The position numbers were made by a program, and so were the translations under genes. The notes beneath the pieces are model-generated. The model made no database searches, had not been told where the DNA came from, and worked only from the letters and a program-made list of their open reading frames with translations. From Fibrobacteria bacterium (lineage in GTDB: Bacteria > Fibrobacterota > Fibrobacteria > UBA5070): 64,000 nt of DNA. Each line of letters starts with the position of its first letter. The first letter of the stretch is position 1. Below, piece by piece: positions 1 to 11,400 of this stretch. The stretch spans positions 565,051-629,050 of the forward strand of contig JACKCV010000002.1 in assembly GCA_020633825.1 (NCBI GenBank), given 5' to 3'.

Positions 1-255
1 ACCCATCGCGGCACGGACCAGGGTCACATTCCAGTCTGTCGCCAGCCATTTGACCACGCCAGGGGTGAAGTATTTGGCCCCATTGGGGTGCTTCGATTCA
101 AACAGGCTCATGCCGCGCAACGTGACGGGCTTCCCCGATTCGTCACTCAGCTTTTTGTTGACCACCTGGAGTGCACCGTAGGCCTCGACCGGGGCAATGG
201 CCTGACTTGCGGCAGTCGCAAGCAGAAGGGGGAGAAGGACATGACGGGCGTTCAT
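1..255 (-). CDS. Glycoside hydrolase family 5 (endoglucanase-like), N-terminal part only
   Basis: The frame is open from an ATG at 255-253 to the left edge, so 85 codons are visible and the rest of the gene lies outside. The product starts with a signal peptide (MNARHVLLPLLLATAASQA). It continues into YGALQVVNKKLSDESGKPV, then LRGMSLF, VKWLATDWNV and TLVRAAMG. This order matches the start of bacterial GH5 endoglucanases, where it forms the first strands of the TIM barrel; the catalytic glutamates are not in view. An AGGAGG motif (270-265) sits nine bases before the ATG and supports the start. Expected role: secreted or periplasmic cleavage of beta-1,4-glucan or a related polysaccharide. A second, unrelated-looking GH5 gene is at 59055-61073. 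The family call is good for such a short stretch; the substrate is inferred. Confidence 0.75.
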   Translation of the reverse strand, partial: MNARHVLLPLLLATAASQAIAPVEAYGALQVVNKKLSDESGKPVTLRGMSLFESKHPNGAKYFTPGVVKWLATDWNVTLVRAAMG

Positions 256-420
256 CTGGGTGACCCTCCTGGGACGTATTGATGGAAAAAGCAAGATGCG
301 GTCTCCGGGACCACCCCACAGGCCGTTTTCGCGTTTTTCGGGCGATGCGGCCATTGCGGCAGAAAAAGTCCGGCTCCTCGGGAGTCCTAGCTCCTTGGTC
401 GCGCTTCTCGCGCGAGCGGT

Positions 421-1515
421 TCAAACGTTGAACAGGAAGTGCAGGATGTCTCCATCCATCACCACGTATTCCTTGCCTTCGGAGCGTTGGAGCCCCTTCT
501 CCTTGCAGGCCTGTTGGGTCCCCAAGGTCTCGAAATCCTTCCAGGCGATGGTTTCGGCACGGATGAACCCGCGCTCGAAGTCGGAGTGGATCACTCCCGC
601 GCAGACCGGGGCTTTGGAACCGGTCTTGAAGGTCCAGGCGCGCACTTCCTGCACTCCGGCCGTGAAATAGGTCGAAAGCCCCAGGAGTGCGTAGGCCGCA
701 CGGATCACGCTGTCGAGTCCCGACTCCTTCAGTCCGAGCTCTTCGAGGAACACCTGCTTTTCGTCGGGCTCGAGCTGCGACAGTTCCGCCTCGATCTTGC
801 CGGAAATCACCACCACACCCGCGCCCTCGGACGCGGCATGGGCCCGGACGGCCTCCACAAAGGCATTGCCGGTGTGGATTTCACTCTCGAGCACGTTGCA
901 GCAGTAGAGTACCGGTTTGGCGGTGAGCAGTTGCAACTCGCGTGCGATGGCCGCTTCGTCGTCGTTGAGATCCGCGGTCCGGGCGGCCTTGCCCTGGTCG
1001 AGGGTCTGGATCAGTTTGTTCCAGACTTCCACGGCCATCTTGGCTTTTTTGTCCTGTCCCTTGGCGGCTCGCTCGTCCTTGGAAAGGCGCTTCTGGACGG
1101 AATCGAGGTCCTTCAGGGCCAGTTCCGTGTCGATGATGCCGATGTCCCGCAGGGGATCGACCGATCCCTCCACATGGGTGATGTCGCCATCTTCGAAGCA
1201 GCGGACCACATGGAGAATGGCATCCGTTTCACGAATGTGGGAAAGGAATTGGTTGCCCAGGCCCTCGCCGGTCGCCGCACCGCGTACCAGTCCGGCGATG
1301 TCCACGAACTGCATGACCGCGCGTTGGATCGAGCGTGGTTTGACCACTTCGGCCAATTTGTCCACACGAGGATCGGGGACGGTGACGGTTCCGACATTGG
1401 GGTCGACCGTGCAGAACGGGTAGTTGGCCGCTTGGGCCCCCGCATTGGTGATGGCGTTGAAAATGGTGGACTTGCCGACGTTTGGAAGCCCGACGATGCC
1501 GCATTGGATACCCAT
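421..1515 (-). CDS. ychF: Redox-regulated ATPase/GTPase YchF (OLA1 family)
   Basis: A 364-aa protein, the usual YchF length. The P-loop GLPNVGKST is at residues 9-17 and the switch motif DIAGLV follows. The nucleotide-specificity motif reads CNVLE, the NxxE variant that makes YchF/OLA1 prefer ATP over GTP. The C-terminus carries the TGS-type domain (around RAWTFKTGSKAPVCAG). YchF binds ribosomes and is linked to stress and translation control. The frame is open further upstream, but the conserved start MGIQCGIVGLPNVGK fixes the ATG at 1515. The lipoprotein gene at 1602 is divergent. Confidence 0.95.
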   Translation of the reverse strand: MGIQCGIVGLPNVGKSTIFNAITNAGAQAANYPFCTVDPNVGTVTVPDPRVDKLAEVVKPRSIQRAVMQFVDIAGLVRGAATGEGLGNQFLSHIRETDAILHVVRCFEDGDITHVEGSVDPLRDIGIIDTELALKDLDSVQKRLSKDERAAKGQDKKAKMAVEVWNKLIQTLDQGKAARTADLNDDEAAIARELQLLTAKPVLYCCNVLESEIHTGNAFVEAVRAHAASEGAGVVVISGKIEAELSQLEPDEKQVFLEELGLKESGLDSVIRAAYALLGLSTYFTAGVQEVRAWTFKTGSKAPVCAGVIHSDFERGFIRAETIAWKDFETLGTQQACKEKGLQRSEGKEYVVMDGDILHFLFNV

Positions 1516-1601
1516 AGTGGAGGGAAAGGTAGAACGAGTTCGAGGAGAACCACTTCCTGGAATGTGCGCGGAGGTGATCCATCCTTTGCACCTTTTACGG
1601 T

Positions 1602-2174
1602 GTGACCAAAAGATCCTTGCTCCAGAATTCCCGTTTCCCCATCGGGGTCGTTCTCTCCTTGGCCGGGTTGTCCCTGACAAGTTGCCAGCGGTCCGCCTCG
1701 AAGGGCTGCGCCCGACCCGAGATCTACACGGATTCGGCGGGAGCCTTGTCCGAGCGGCAGCGTACCGACTTCCAGTGGGCCAAGGTGGAGGGCCGCCTCG
1801 ATTCGATGGTGGCCAGTTCCACCGGTCAGGAGGCCTACATGGCAAGCCAAGGCTCTCTCCCCGCGGCCGTGGAGAGGTATGTCAAACTCTTGGAGTCCTC
1901 CGACGATGGCATCGTCCGCTCGATCGGTGCCTGCATCGATTGGAAGCGAACCTGGCAGGAAGGGGATTTCGATCGGTTGGCCATGGCCAACGCCCTCGCT
2001 CGGGTCGCGCTTCAGGACTCCTCCCTGTGGGTGTCTTCCTGGAAGCTGGATGATCCCGAGTCCCCCGAGGAACTGGAAATCGAACTTCCCGCCGATACCG
2101 CGGGGTTCTCCTTCGAGGGAGAGCGCCGCCACCTCGTCTTCGATTCGCTCCAGGTGCGTCTCCTGCAGGACTAG
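1602..2174 (+). CDS. Small lipoprotein of unknown function
   Basis: A 190-aa product with a GTG start. The N-terminus has a basic stretch, a hydrophobic segment (IGVVLSLAGLSL) and a lipobox LTSC at about residues 25-28, so it should be lipid-anchored after signal peptidase II cleavage. The mature part is acidic and mostly helical, with no motif I recognise. It is divergent from ychF across an 86-bp gap and about 190 bp ahead of the carboxyltransferase gene. The lipoprotein call rests on the lipobox; the function is unknown. Confidence 0.7.
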   Translation: MTKRSLLQNSRFPIGVVLSLAGLSLTSCQRSASKGCARPEIYTDSAGALSERQRTDFQWAKVEGRLDSMVASSTGQEAYMASQGSLPAAVERYVKLLESSDDGIVRSIGACIDWKRTWQEGDFDRLAMANALARVALQDSSLWVSSWKLDDPESPEELEIELPADTAGFSFEGERRHLVFDSLQVRLLQD

Positions 2175-2364
2175 GACTAGATTAAGGGTCCGATGTGACC
2201 TGGGCCTGGAAGTGGTGGATGTGGGTGGACTGGTCCCCTGATCCTATTCCTTGACCCGAGTCGAAAGTTCTTCGCCCTCCAGTCATTGGGCGAACCGTGG
2301 ATTTGGCCGCATTGGCCTGGATTGGCAAATGGCCTGGGACCCAGGCGCTCGAGAAAGGACGATC

Positions 2365-3831
2365 ATGTCGCAGTCAGCCGTGAAGTTCAACCAAACCGTT
2401 CTGCGGGACGGCCACCAATCCCTTGCCGCCACGCGCATGAAGACGTCGCAGATGCTTCCGGTGGTGGAGACCTTGGATGGGATGGGTTTCAATGCCCTGG
2501 AGACGTGGGGAGGAGCCACGATCGATTCCTGCCTCCGGTACTTGGCCGAAAACCCCTTCGACCGACTTCGGGCCCTCAAGAAGCTCTCTCCCAAGACTCC
2601 GCACCAGATGCTGCTGCGCGGGCAGAACATCGTCCAGTACCAGGCTTTCCCCGACGATGTGGTCCGTGCCTTCGTGAAATGCTCCATGGATGCGGGCATG
2701 ACCAACCTGCGCATCTTCGACGCTCTCAACGACATCCGCAACCTGCGCACCGCCATCGCCGCCACCCTGGAGTTCGGAGGACACGCCCAAGGGGCCATCT
2801 CGTACACGGTCTCTCCCGTGCACACCATCGAAGCCTTCGTCCAGATGGCCGTGGAATTCGAGGGCATGGGGTGCCAATCCGTCTGCATCAAGGACATGGC
2901 AGGGCTTCTGTTGCCGCGGGTGGCCTACGACCTCGTGAAAGCCATCAAGGCCAAGGTCAAACTGCCCGTCAGCATCCACAGCCACAACACGGCAGGCCTC
3001 GCCAATACAGCCTACTACGCGGCCGTCGAAGCGGGAGCCGATCTGCTCGATTGCTCCATCGCCCCCTTCGCCAATGGGACCGGACAGCCCGACACCGTCC
3101 TGATGGAGGAAATCCTCACCGGGACCGGTCGCGCTCCCACCTACGATCGCGACACCCTCTTCGACCTTCAGAAGTACTTCGAAGGCGTGTACAAGGAATT
3201 GGGTGCCTACACCAGCCCGGACAACGAGCGCACAGATGTCGGCATCCTGCGCTACCAGGTCCCGGGCGGGATGATGTCCAACTTCCTGAACCAGCTCAAG
3301 GAGCAGGGGATGGGGGACAAGGTCGCCGAGGTCATGGCCGAAATTCCCTACGTCCGGCAATGCCTGGGGTGGATTCCCCTGGTGACTCCCACGAGCCAGA
3401 TCGTGGGTACCCAGGCGATGATCAACGTCAAGATGGGGCGTTGGAAGATGATCCCCCAGAACACCAAGGACATCGTCCTGGGCAAATACGGGAAGACTCC
3501 GGGCCCCATCGATGCCGATGTGTTGAAGTTGGTGGTCGATCAGACCGGGGAGAAGCCCATCGAGGGGCGAGGAGCCGACCTTCTCGCACCGCGCATGGAG
3601 ACTCTTCGCCAGGAACTCACCGGGAAGGGGCTCGCCTCCGACGACGAAGCCTGCGTGCTCTACGCGATGTTCCCCCAGCAGACCGAAGCCGTCCTCAACG
3701 GAACGGCCAAGCCCGAGGTCAAGGTGGCGGCCCCCAAGGTTTCCGATTCCTCCGAGATTTCCAGGGCCCGGCGTGTCGCGCTCACCGTCGATGGCATCCG
3801 CAAGGACGTCCTGGTCGAGGAGTACAAGTAA
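2365..3831 (+). CDS. oadA: Biotin-dependent carboxyltransferase subunit (oxaloacetate decarboxylase alpha / pyruvate carboxylase B type) without a biotinyl domain
   Basis: A 488-aa HMGL-like TIM-barrel carboxyltransferase. The N-terminus KFNQTVLRDGHQSLAATRM carries the family substrate/metal motif. IKDMAG and the metal-binding IHSHNTAGLA follow, then the conserved carboxylase domain to about residue 440. Oxaloacetate decarboxylase alpha chains are usually near 600 aa and end in a biotinyl domain with a biotinylated MKM lysine. This protein stops at ...VDGIRKDVLVEEYK with no such domain, so a separate biotin carrier is expected elsewhere, as in transcarboxylase 5S or split systems. The ATG at 2365 has AAAGGA upstream and begins right before the conserved domain; the open frame before it is non-conserved. 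Likely role: carboxyl transfer between oxaloacetate/pyruvate and biotin. The exact enzyme cannot be decided from this gene alone. Confidence 0.85.
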   Translation: MSQSAVKFNQTVLRDGHQSLAATRMKTSQMLPVVETLDGMGFNALETWGGATIDSCLRYLAENPFDRLRALKKLSPKTPHQMLLRGQNIVQYQAFPDDVVRAFVKCSMDAGMTNLRIFDALNDIRNLRTAIAATLEFGGHAQGAISYTVSPVHTIEAFVQMAVEFEGMGCQSVCIKDMAGLLLPRVAYDLVKAIKAKVKLPVSIHSHNTAGLANTAYYAAVEAGADLLDCSIAPFANGTGQPDTVLMEEILTGTGRAPTYDRDTLFDLQKYFEGVYKELGAYTSPDNERTDVGILRYQVPGGMMSNFLNQLKEQGMGDKVAEVMAEIPYVRQCLGWIPLVTPTSQIVGTQAMINVKMGRWKMIPQNTKDIVLGKYGKTPGPIDADVLKLVVDQTGEKPIEGRGADLLAPRMETLRQELTGKGLASDDEACVLYAMFPQQTEAVLNGTAKPEVKVAAPKVSDSSEISRARRVALTVDGIRKDVLVEEYK

Positions 3832-3980
3832 TCCACGTCTGAGATTCCCCTTCCTGCTCAACGGGGAGGGGAGTCATTCCTTCCGCGACGGTTTCGGTCG
3901 GATTTGGTGGTCCCGAATCTCTGGGAGTCGTTTCGGGGAAACGAACCAAGTTGGACGGTCGAGGGCCTGGCCCCGCAGAT

Positions 3981-5282
3981 TCAAGCCACCAAGGGTGGAG
4001 CTTGAGGGGGGCGCGTGCGTCTCCACCAACGAGCGGGGCGGAGCAGCGTGACGCCTGCGATCGCCTGCAAGGCCGCGATGCCGAGGAACATGAAGAGGAA
4101 CCGGTTCGGAGCCTCGGCCAGGATCCGGCTTCCCAGCCCCATGAACACGGCCACCCCCAGGTGCACGCCGACGAAGGACAAGGCGAATCCGTGGTCGCGA
4201 GCCCTTCGAGGCAGGGAGGCCGCGAGGTGGCTGGAGGTCGCCGACAACAGGATGCCGTTGGCCAATCCCTGGATGGCTCCGATTCCCAGCAGAAGAGGCA
4301 ACCCTGGCCGGGTCAGGTAGAGGAGTCCTGCGAACAGGGAAACGATCGACGCGATTCCCATGGCCTGGGACACCTTGCGTTCCGGGATCCGGGGGAGGAT
4401 CAGAAACGCCGAAAAGGTGAGGGTGATGGCGGTGGTTTGGGCGTTCCAGCCCGGGGCTCCATCGGGTAGGCCCAGAGGGCCCGTGAAGTGGATCGCCGAC
4501 CAGGCGTTCCAAACGGCATTCGAAGCACCTTGCAGCAGAAGAAAGGGCCAGATGCGTCGGAAGGCCGGAGAGTGCAACATGCGTCGGAGCGTCTTGACCA
4601 GGTTCGGTTGGGTCTTCTCCGCCGCGGATTGGGATCCGAGGTCCTCCAGGATGCTCCCCCGAAAGGCGATCCCGGCCCCCATCAGGACGGCTTGGAACAG
4701 AAACAGCCAGCGCAGGACGGAGACGACGTCGTGGGATTGGGTCAGGTCGGCGCTGATCCAGGGAAGGATCGCACCCGGCAGGATGTTGCAGATGTTCAGG
4801 AAGGCGAAGGCGCGTGTGCGGGTGGCCGGCAGAGCTCCTTCGGCCAGAAGACAGAGGTAGGGAGTGGAGGCGAAGGCGTTCACGCTCATCAAAACCAATC
4901 CGAATCCCGCCTGGATTCCCGTGGAGGCTGTGGCGAACAACAGGTAGGGGACCACCCAGGAAAGCACGTCGGCGAGGATGAGCATCCTCTTCGCACCGAA
5001 TCGCCGAAGGAACCATCCCGAAAGGAGAAGGCCGAGGGAGCGAATGACCAGATCGGCGGAGAGGAGCAGGCCCAGGGTCGATTCGCTCAGACCCAGCCGG
5101 TGGCAGAACAGGAAACGGTAGGGTTCGGTCAGGGCCAGGGGAACCGTCCAGAGGATTCCCGTGAGAGCCAGGACGCGGAAATTCGGAGTTCCCGCATGCC
5201 AGAGGGAGGCAAGAGGATTGGAGGAGGAGGTTTTGTCGGCAGATGCCATGGATCCCATACGGCGATGCAAGGTATGTCGCAT
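3981..5282 (-). CDS. Major facilitator superfamily transporter
   Basis: About 433 aa with roughly twelve hydrophobic segments spread along the length and a short charged loop GWFLRRFGAKRML after the second membrane segment, matching the MFS loop 2-3 motif. The second half repeats the pattern, with a cytoplasmic loop near ILEDLGSQSAAEKTQPNLVKTL. The substrate cannot be read from the sequence. The start is uncertain: I use the ATG at 5282 with a weak GGGA upstream; in-frame ATGs at 5258 and 5249 are possible. It is convergent with the carboxyltransferase gene and divergent from the first giant lipoprotein. Confidence 0.8.
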   Translation of the reverse strand: MRHTLHRRMGSMASADKTSSSNPLASLWHAGTPNFRVLALTGILWTVPLALTEPYRFLFCHRLGLSESTLGLLLSADLVIRSLGLLLSGWFLRRFGAKRMLILADVLSWVVPYLLFATASTGIQAGFGLVLMSVNAFASTPYLCLLAEGALPATRTRAFAFLNICNILPGAILPWISADLTQSHDVVSVLRWLFLFQAVLMGAGIAFRGSILEDLGSQSAAEKTQPNLVKTLRRMLHSPAFRRIWPFLLLQGASNAVWNAWSAIHFTGPLGLPDGAPGWNAQTTAITLTFSAFLILPRIPERKVSQAMGIASIVSLFAGLLYLTRPGLPLLLGIGAIQGLANGILLSATSSHLAASLPRRARDHGFALSFVGVHLGVAVFMGLGSRILAEAPNRFLFMFLGIAALQAIAGVTLLRPARWWRRTRPPQAPPLVA

Positions 5283-5455
5283 CAAGGGATCCCGCTTGCG
5301 CTCTGATGGGATCGCGGTTTGGGTTGCCGGGTAGGGAGGCTACCATTGCTTTCCTACTATTCACGGCCAAGATCCCTCTTGTCACGAACTCGGCGAGTGT
5401 CCGCCTCCCTCGGAGAGTGTGAGTACCCCGCCGAGAGAATCCTGGAAATCCCTGC

Positions 5456-8400
5456 ATGTACCATCCCCTCTTCCGTGCTCCGTTTTCTCGCCGTTTCATG
5501 GTGGCCATGTCGCTCGTGGGTGGGAGCATCTTCTTCCAGTCCTGCCAATCGACGGCCCCGGATGCCGATTCTGGGTCCACCGGCGACAAGCGTCGTGTGG
5601 AGATCGCGCAATCGAAGAGTCTTCATCCGGACAGCGTGGTGGTGCGTCGTCAGGACTCCACGGTATCCCACCTGGAGGCCACGTCGACCGAACGCGGTGT
5701 GCAGTTGGAGTTCGAAATTCCGGCAGATCTGGGTTCGGATACGCTTTGGCTGGACGTTTGGGTCGCCGGGATGAAATCGAATTCCGTGGGGTATGCGCGC
5801 AGCGGGGGCAAGGTTTCGTTGGTGGCGCAGTCTCGCAATCCTCTCCTGGTGACCTTGGGCAAGCGTCTGGATTCCCTGGAATCGATCGGTCAAGCCCCCG
5901 AGGGCACTCGATCGGAGCAACTGTTGTCGCTTCTGGGGCGCTCGATCGTCGCAGGGGACAGCGCCGTCCGTGGTTGGTCGGCGCATGCGCCGGAGGGAAT
6001 GTCGGTGGGGGCGGTCGATTCGATCGCGTTGCGTCTGGTGGTGGACTCCGGGTATTCCGCGGAGGTGTTGGGAGATTCGGGTTGGGTGACCATCCCCCAG
6101 GACACGATCCGGAAGGTTCTGGAGCGTTGGTTCGAGGGGGGCACCATCAGTGCCGAGGCCCTCAAGACGGCGCTGACCCCTGCATTGGTTCTCGCCGATA
6201 CGATCCCTCCCCGATTGGATCGGGTGCTTCCGGAGTCGGACACTCCGGAGTTGGGCTTCGACGAGGATTCCCTGTTGGTGGAAGTTTCCGCCTGGGACAC
6301 GACGGGGATCGATTCGGTCCGGATCGGCGAGAGATCGGTTCTGCGCGGTTCCCCATGGCGATTGAACGTGTACGTGGAGCGCGGTTCGGATACGATCCAT
6401 GTGACGGCCTGGGACAAAGCGGGCCACTCCGCGCGTTTGCTCATCGTGGTGCATCGTGCGACGCAACGTCCGGATACGTTGCCTCCCGTCGTGCGGATCC
6501 TGGATCCCGAGAGCACGTTGGTGGTTTTGCACAAGGTGGACCAATACGTGGTTCGTTGGACCGCGACGGATTCCAACGGGATCGATTCGGTGCGAGACGG
6601 CTCCCGCGTGGTCTCCGATGGTCTGGACACGGTTCGCTTGGCGGAAGGCCCGAACCGGATCGTGATTTCCGCTTGGGATCGTGCCGGGAACGTGGGGCGC
6701 GATTCGGTGACGGTGATTCGGTTGGGTGTGGGGGACACCTCTGCCCCCTCGATGCGTCGCACCGGAAACACTCCCCGTCGCGATACGACGGTTTCCTGGA
6801 CCGTGGACAGTCTCTCCTTGTCGTGGATCGTCCGGGATGATTCGGCGATGGGCGAGGTGAGTCTGAACGGGAGAAAGCTCTCCTCCCACGACGATACGGT
6901 GTACTCCACGAAGGTTTCCCTCGCGGTGGGGGAGAACACCTTGGCTCTTTCGACGCGTGATGCGGCGGGGAATGTGGGGGTGGATACGCTTCGGGTGGTC
7001 CGTTCCCGGGACTCGGTCGCTCCGGAGATCGGATTCGAGACTCCGTCCAACGACCATCACGTGATCTATCCCGTCTCCCAGATCGTGGTGGGCTGGCACG
7101 CTCAGGACGATCAGCGTCTGGATTCGGTGCGTTTCCAAGGGAAGCGCACAAGCTCGACGAGCGACACGGTCTCCCTTCGGGTGGGGGAGAATCTTTTCGT
7201 TCTGGAAGCCTGGGATGGCGCGGGTCACCATTCCACCGACACTCTGCGGGTGGTCCGCGAGCCCGACGCCGGAGACACCATCGCTCCCAAGGGCTCGCGC
7301 GCGGGCTCGATCACCTCGGACACGACCCTGGCCTGGAAGACGACGAGCGTGTCGATTTCGTGGAAAGTGTTCGACGAAACGCGCCTCTCCATGGTGCAGA
7401 TCGACGGCTCGGAGGTCTCGGGCACGGACAGTGTGTACACGCGCACGGTCTCTCTCCCGGTGGGTCCCAAATCGATCGTCCTCGTTGCCCGCGATTCGAC
7501 CGGGAACGAGTGGACGGATTCCTTCACGGTGACCCGTCTTGCCGACACGTCCGAACCCTGGATTCGGGTCACGCCCTCGGGGGATTCGACGGTGGCTTGG
7601 GAAGTTTCGCGCTGGGTCTTTTCGCTTTCCTACGGCGACGATGGCCGCGTGGATTCGGTGAAGCAGGGGGGCCGCAAGATCCACGGCGAGACGGATACGG
7701 TATCCCTTTCGGTGGGAGAGAACCTCATCCGCTACCAGGTCTGGGATGGTGCCGGCAAGACCCAATGGCAGGAACGGTTGCTGACCCGTCTTCCGTACCT
7801 GGGCGACGTGATTCCCCCGAAAATCGTGAACCTTTCGCCCAGCCAGGACACGACGGTTTCGTGGTCCACGGTGGAACTGGTCCTGAACTACAAGGTGACG
7901 GACGATTCGATCCTCGACGAGGTCACCTTGAACGGCTCTCCTCTGACGAGCACGACCAGCGTGTTCTCCTCGAAGGTGACGCTCGCCCTGGGAACGAACG
8001 TGTTCGTATTGAAGGCCGCCGATCGTCATGGGAACGAGATGACGGACACCCTTCGCGTGCAACGCAAAGCGGACGAGACCCCTCCTGTGGTGAGGCGAAG
8101 CGCTCCCTCCCGGGACACGGTGGTTTCGTGGGCGGTGAAGTCGCAGAAGATTCGTTGGACGGTGACGGACGACTCGTTGCTTGCGTTGGTGGAGATCGAC
8201 GGCTCCGAGGCCGCTGGGGTGGCGGGTGCGTACACCCTCGTGAAGCCTTTGTCGGTGGGACGGAACCTGGTGCGTTTGTTGGCCCGGGATGGCCACGGCA
8301 ACGAGACTCTCGATAGTGTCGTGATCACTCGCCGTGCCGATACGGTCGCTCCGACAATCGTACGAGTGCAACCGAAGGCGGACACGACGGTTTCCTGGAA

Positions 8401-11400
8401 CGTTCTTTCGTATGCGGTGAAATGGACCGTTTCGGACGACTTCGCGTTGCGGAGTGTTCTGATCGACAGTGTGGCCTCCACCGGAGTCTCGGGCACCTAC
8501 GGGGTGACCAAGGCGCTGGTGGATGGTTCGAACGTGGTTCGAATCGTCGCGACCGATTCCAGTGGCAATGTGCGCCGCGACTCGGTGGTGATCTCCCGCA
8601 AGAAGGATGCGGTACCCCCCACCTCGGCGCGGTTGAACCCGACAAAGGACACGACGGTTGCCTGGGAGGTTTCTTCGTTCACGGCGAAGTGGACGGTGGC
8701 CGACGACCTGGCTCTCAAGAGCGTGGAGATCGCCGGAGCCGCCGCCGTGAGCGCCTCGGACGTGTATTCCCGGGCGGTTCCGCTGGTCGTGGGTCGCAAT
8801 GTGATCCGTTTGATCGCGACCGATTCCAGTGACAACGTGCGACGGGACAGCGTGGTGATCACACGTCAAGCCGACACGGTGGCCCCTGTGGTGACGGCGG
8901 TTTCGCCTTCCCAGGACACGTCGGTCGCTTGGAATGCTTCGAGTCTGGTGGTTTCGTGGACCGTCACCGACGACAAGTCGTTGGCCTCGGTGACCATCGA
9001 CGGCGTGGCCAAGACCTCCACGACCGGGACCTATGTGGTGACCAAGACGTTGGCGAATGGTCGCAACGTGGTGAAGATCGTGGCGACCGACGCCAGCGGG
9101 AACGAGACGGAGGATTCGCTGGTGATCACACGCGTCGCGGACGTGGTGGCGCCCGTGGTGACGGCGGTTTCGCCTTCGTCGGACACGACGGTGGCTTGGA
9201 ACACATCCAGCTTGCCGATTTCGTGGACCGTCACGGACGACAAGGCACTGGCCTCGGTGACCATTGACGGTGTGGCCAAGACCTCCACGACGGGGACCTA
9301 CGGGGTGACCAAGACGTTGGTGAATGGTCGCAACGTGGTGAAGATCGTGGCGACCGACGCCAGCGGGAACGAGACGGAGGATTCGCTGGTGATCACACGC
9401 CTCGCGGACGTGGTGGCGCCCGTGGTGACGGCGGTGTCGCCTTCGTCGGACACGACGGTGGCCTGGAATGTTTCGAGTCTGCCGGTCTCGTGGACGGTTT
9501 CGGACGACAAGGCACTGGCCTCGGTGACCATCGACGGCGTGGCCAAGACCTCCACGACCGGGACCTATGAGGTGACCAAGACGTTGGTGAATGGTCGCAA
9601 CGTGGTGAAGATCGTGGCGACCGACGCCAGCGGAAACGAGACGGAGGATTCGTTGGTGATCACACGCGTCGCGGACGTGGTGGCGCCGGTGGTGACGGCG
9701 GTGTCGCCTTCGTCGGACACGACGGTGGTTTGGAACACTTCCAGCTTGCCGGTATCCTGGACGGTTTCGGACGACAAGGCACTGGCCTCAGTGACCATCG
9801 ACGGTGTGGCCAAGACCTCCACGACCGGGACCTTCGGGGTGACCAAGACGTTGGTGAATGGTCGCAACGTGGTGAAGATCGTGGCGACCGACGCCAGCGG
9901 GAACGAGACGGAGGATTCTCTGGTGATCACGCGACCTGCGGATGCGTTGGCCCCGGAGGTCGTTCGTGTGGCCCCGACAGGGAGCATCGCCGTTCCGTGG
10001 ACCACGACCTCCTATGCGACGGAATGGTCGGTGACGGACAACGATGCAGTGGCTTCCGTCACCATCAACGGAACAGCCGTCACGGGTGTCGGTGACGCCT
10101 ACTCTCGGGACCTTACCCTGGTGGTGGGGGCGAACAAGGTGAAGATCGTCGCCATCGATGCCACAGGAAACGAAACCGCTGATTCCGTGACCATCACCCG
10201 CGCGGCCGATGCGGTCGCTCCCGTGGTGACCAAGAACGTGGACATGCCGGGAACGATCCTTCCGGTGGAGACGACCACCTTCACGGCCATCTGGAATGTC
10301 TCCGACAATGATGCCTTGGCGAGCGTGACCATCGACGGTGTTGCGGTGGTGCCGGATGCCGGCGTCGCGAAAGCCGATGTGACCTTGTCGGGAGATGCTC
10401 CGGTGATCCGCGTTGTCGCGACGGATCGCACGGGCAATGTCACCCGGGATTCGGTTTCGATCGTACGCCTGAAGCCCCCCACCTTGAGTGTCGGCGCCGG
10501 AGGGTACAGCACGTCCCAGACGATCACTTTGACATCCAGCCAAGGAGCTTCCCTGGAGTACGCTCTGGGAGCCGGATCGTGGGTCGCCTATTCCACACCG
10601 CTGGCCGTCTCCACGAACACCGTCTTGCGAAGTCGCGCCAAGTTGGGCGGGGTATACTCCTCCGAGCAGAAGTCCGCGTACGCGTTCCCGCCGCGCTTCA
10701 ATCCCGACGGCTTCGATCACACCTATACGGACTCCATCGCCATCCTGGCCTCCGGGATGGATTCCATCACCTACTCGACCGATGGTCTGACCTGGATCCG
10801 ATACACTCGGCGGGTCTTCGTGAGCGAGACGCAAACCATCCAGGCCAAGGTCTGGCTTTCCGGAATCAGCTCTCCGATTGCCCAGGCGACCTTCAAGGTG
10901 ACTCCGATGCGCGCCTTCTCCGAGGTCGGGTATCAGTGGTCGGCGGGTCCCAATGGGTCCTTCTCTCCGTCGGCGGCCTCCGTCTACTGGTTGAAGGGCG
11001 ATTCCCTGTGGGTGAGCGGGAGTCGGTCTTCCACCGACTCGGGGAGACGTACCTACCTCGGCGTGGGCTATCAAAGTGTCGTGGCTTCGGCGGGGTCTCC
11101 GCGAATCACGGGAGCCTCTGCCTTCTTCCTCAAATCGAACGGTGAACTGTCTTCGATGGGAAGCAACCAGACGGGGATGTTGGGGGATGGCACAACGACA
11201 AGCAGAACCACTCCCTTCGTGGTGGCCAATGGGGTCCAGAAGGTGTCGGCGGGCATCGCGACCACGATGTACATCACGGCCGGAGGCGCTCTGTATGCCA
11301 TGGGTTCGAACAACAACGGGGTGATGGGCATTGGCACCACCCAGTGGGATCCCGCCACATACTCGCCGACCCTCGTGAAATCCTCCGGAGTGATCGATGT

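Noticed and set aside
5357..8869. Long open frame on the minus strand opposite the first giant lipoprotein (about 1170 codons)
   Set aside because: It is antisense to a clear modular protein, rich in Arg/His/Gly/Pro as expected from the reverse frame of GC-rich coding DNA, and has no recognisable domain.
8882..9949. Regular tandem repeats as a possible CRISPR-like array
   Set aside because: The 267-bp period is coding throughout, in frame with the lipoprotein, and has no spacer-repeat structure.
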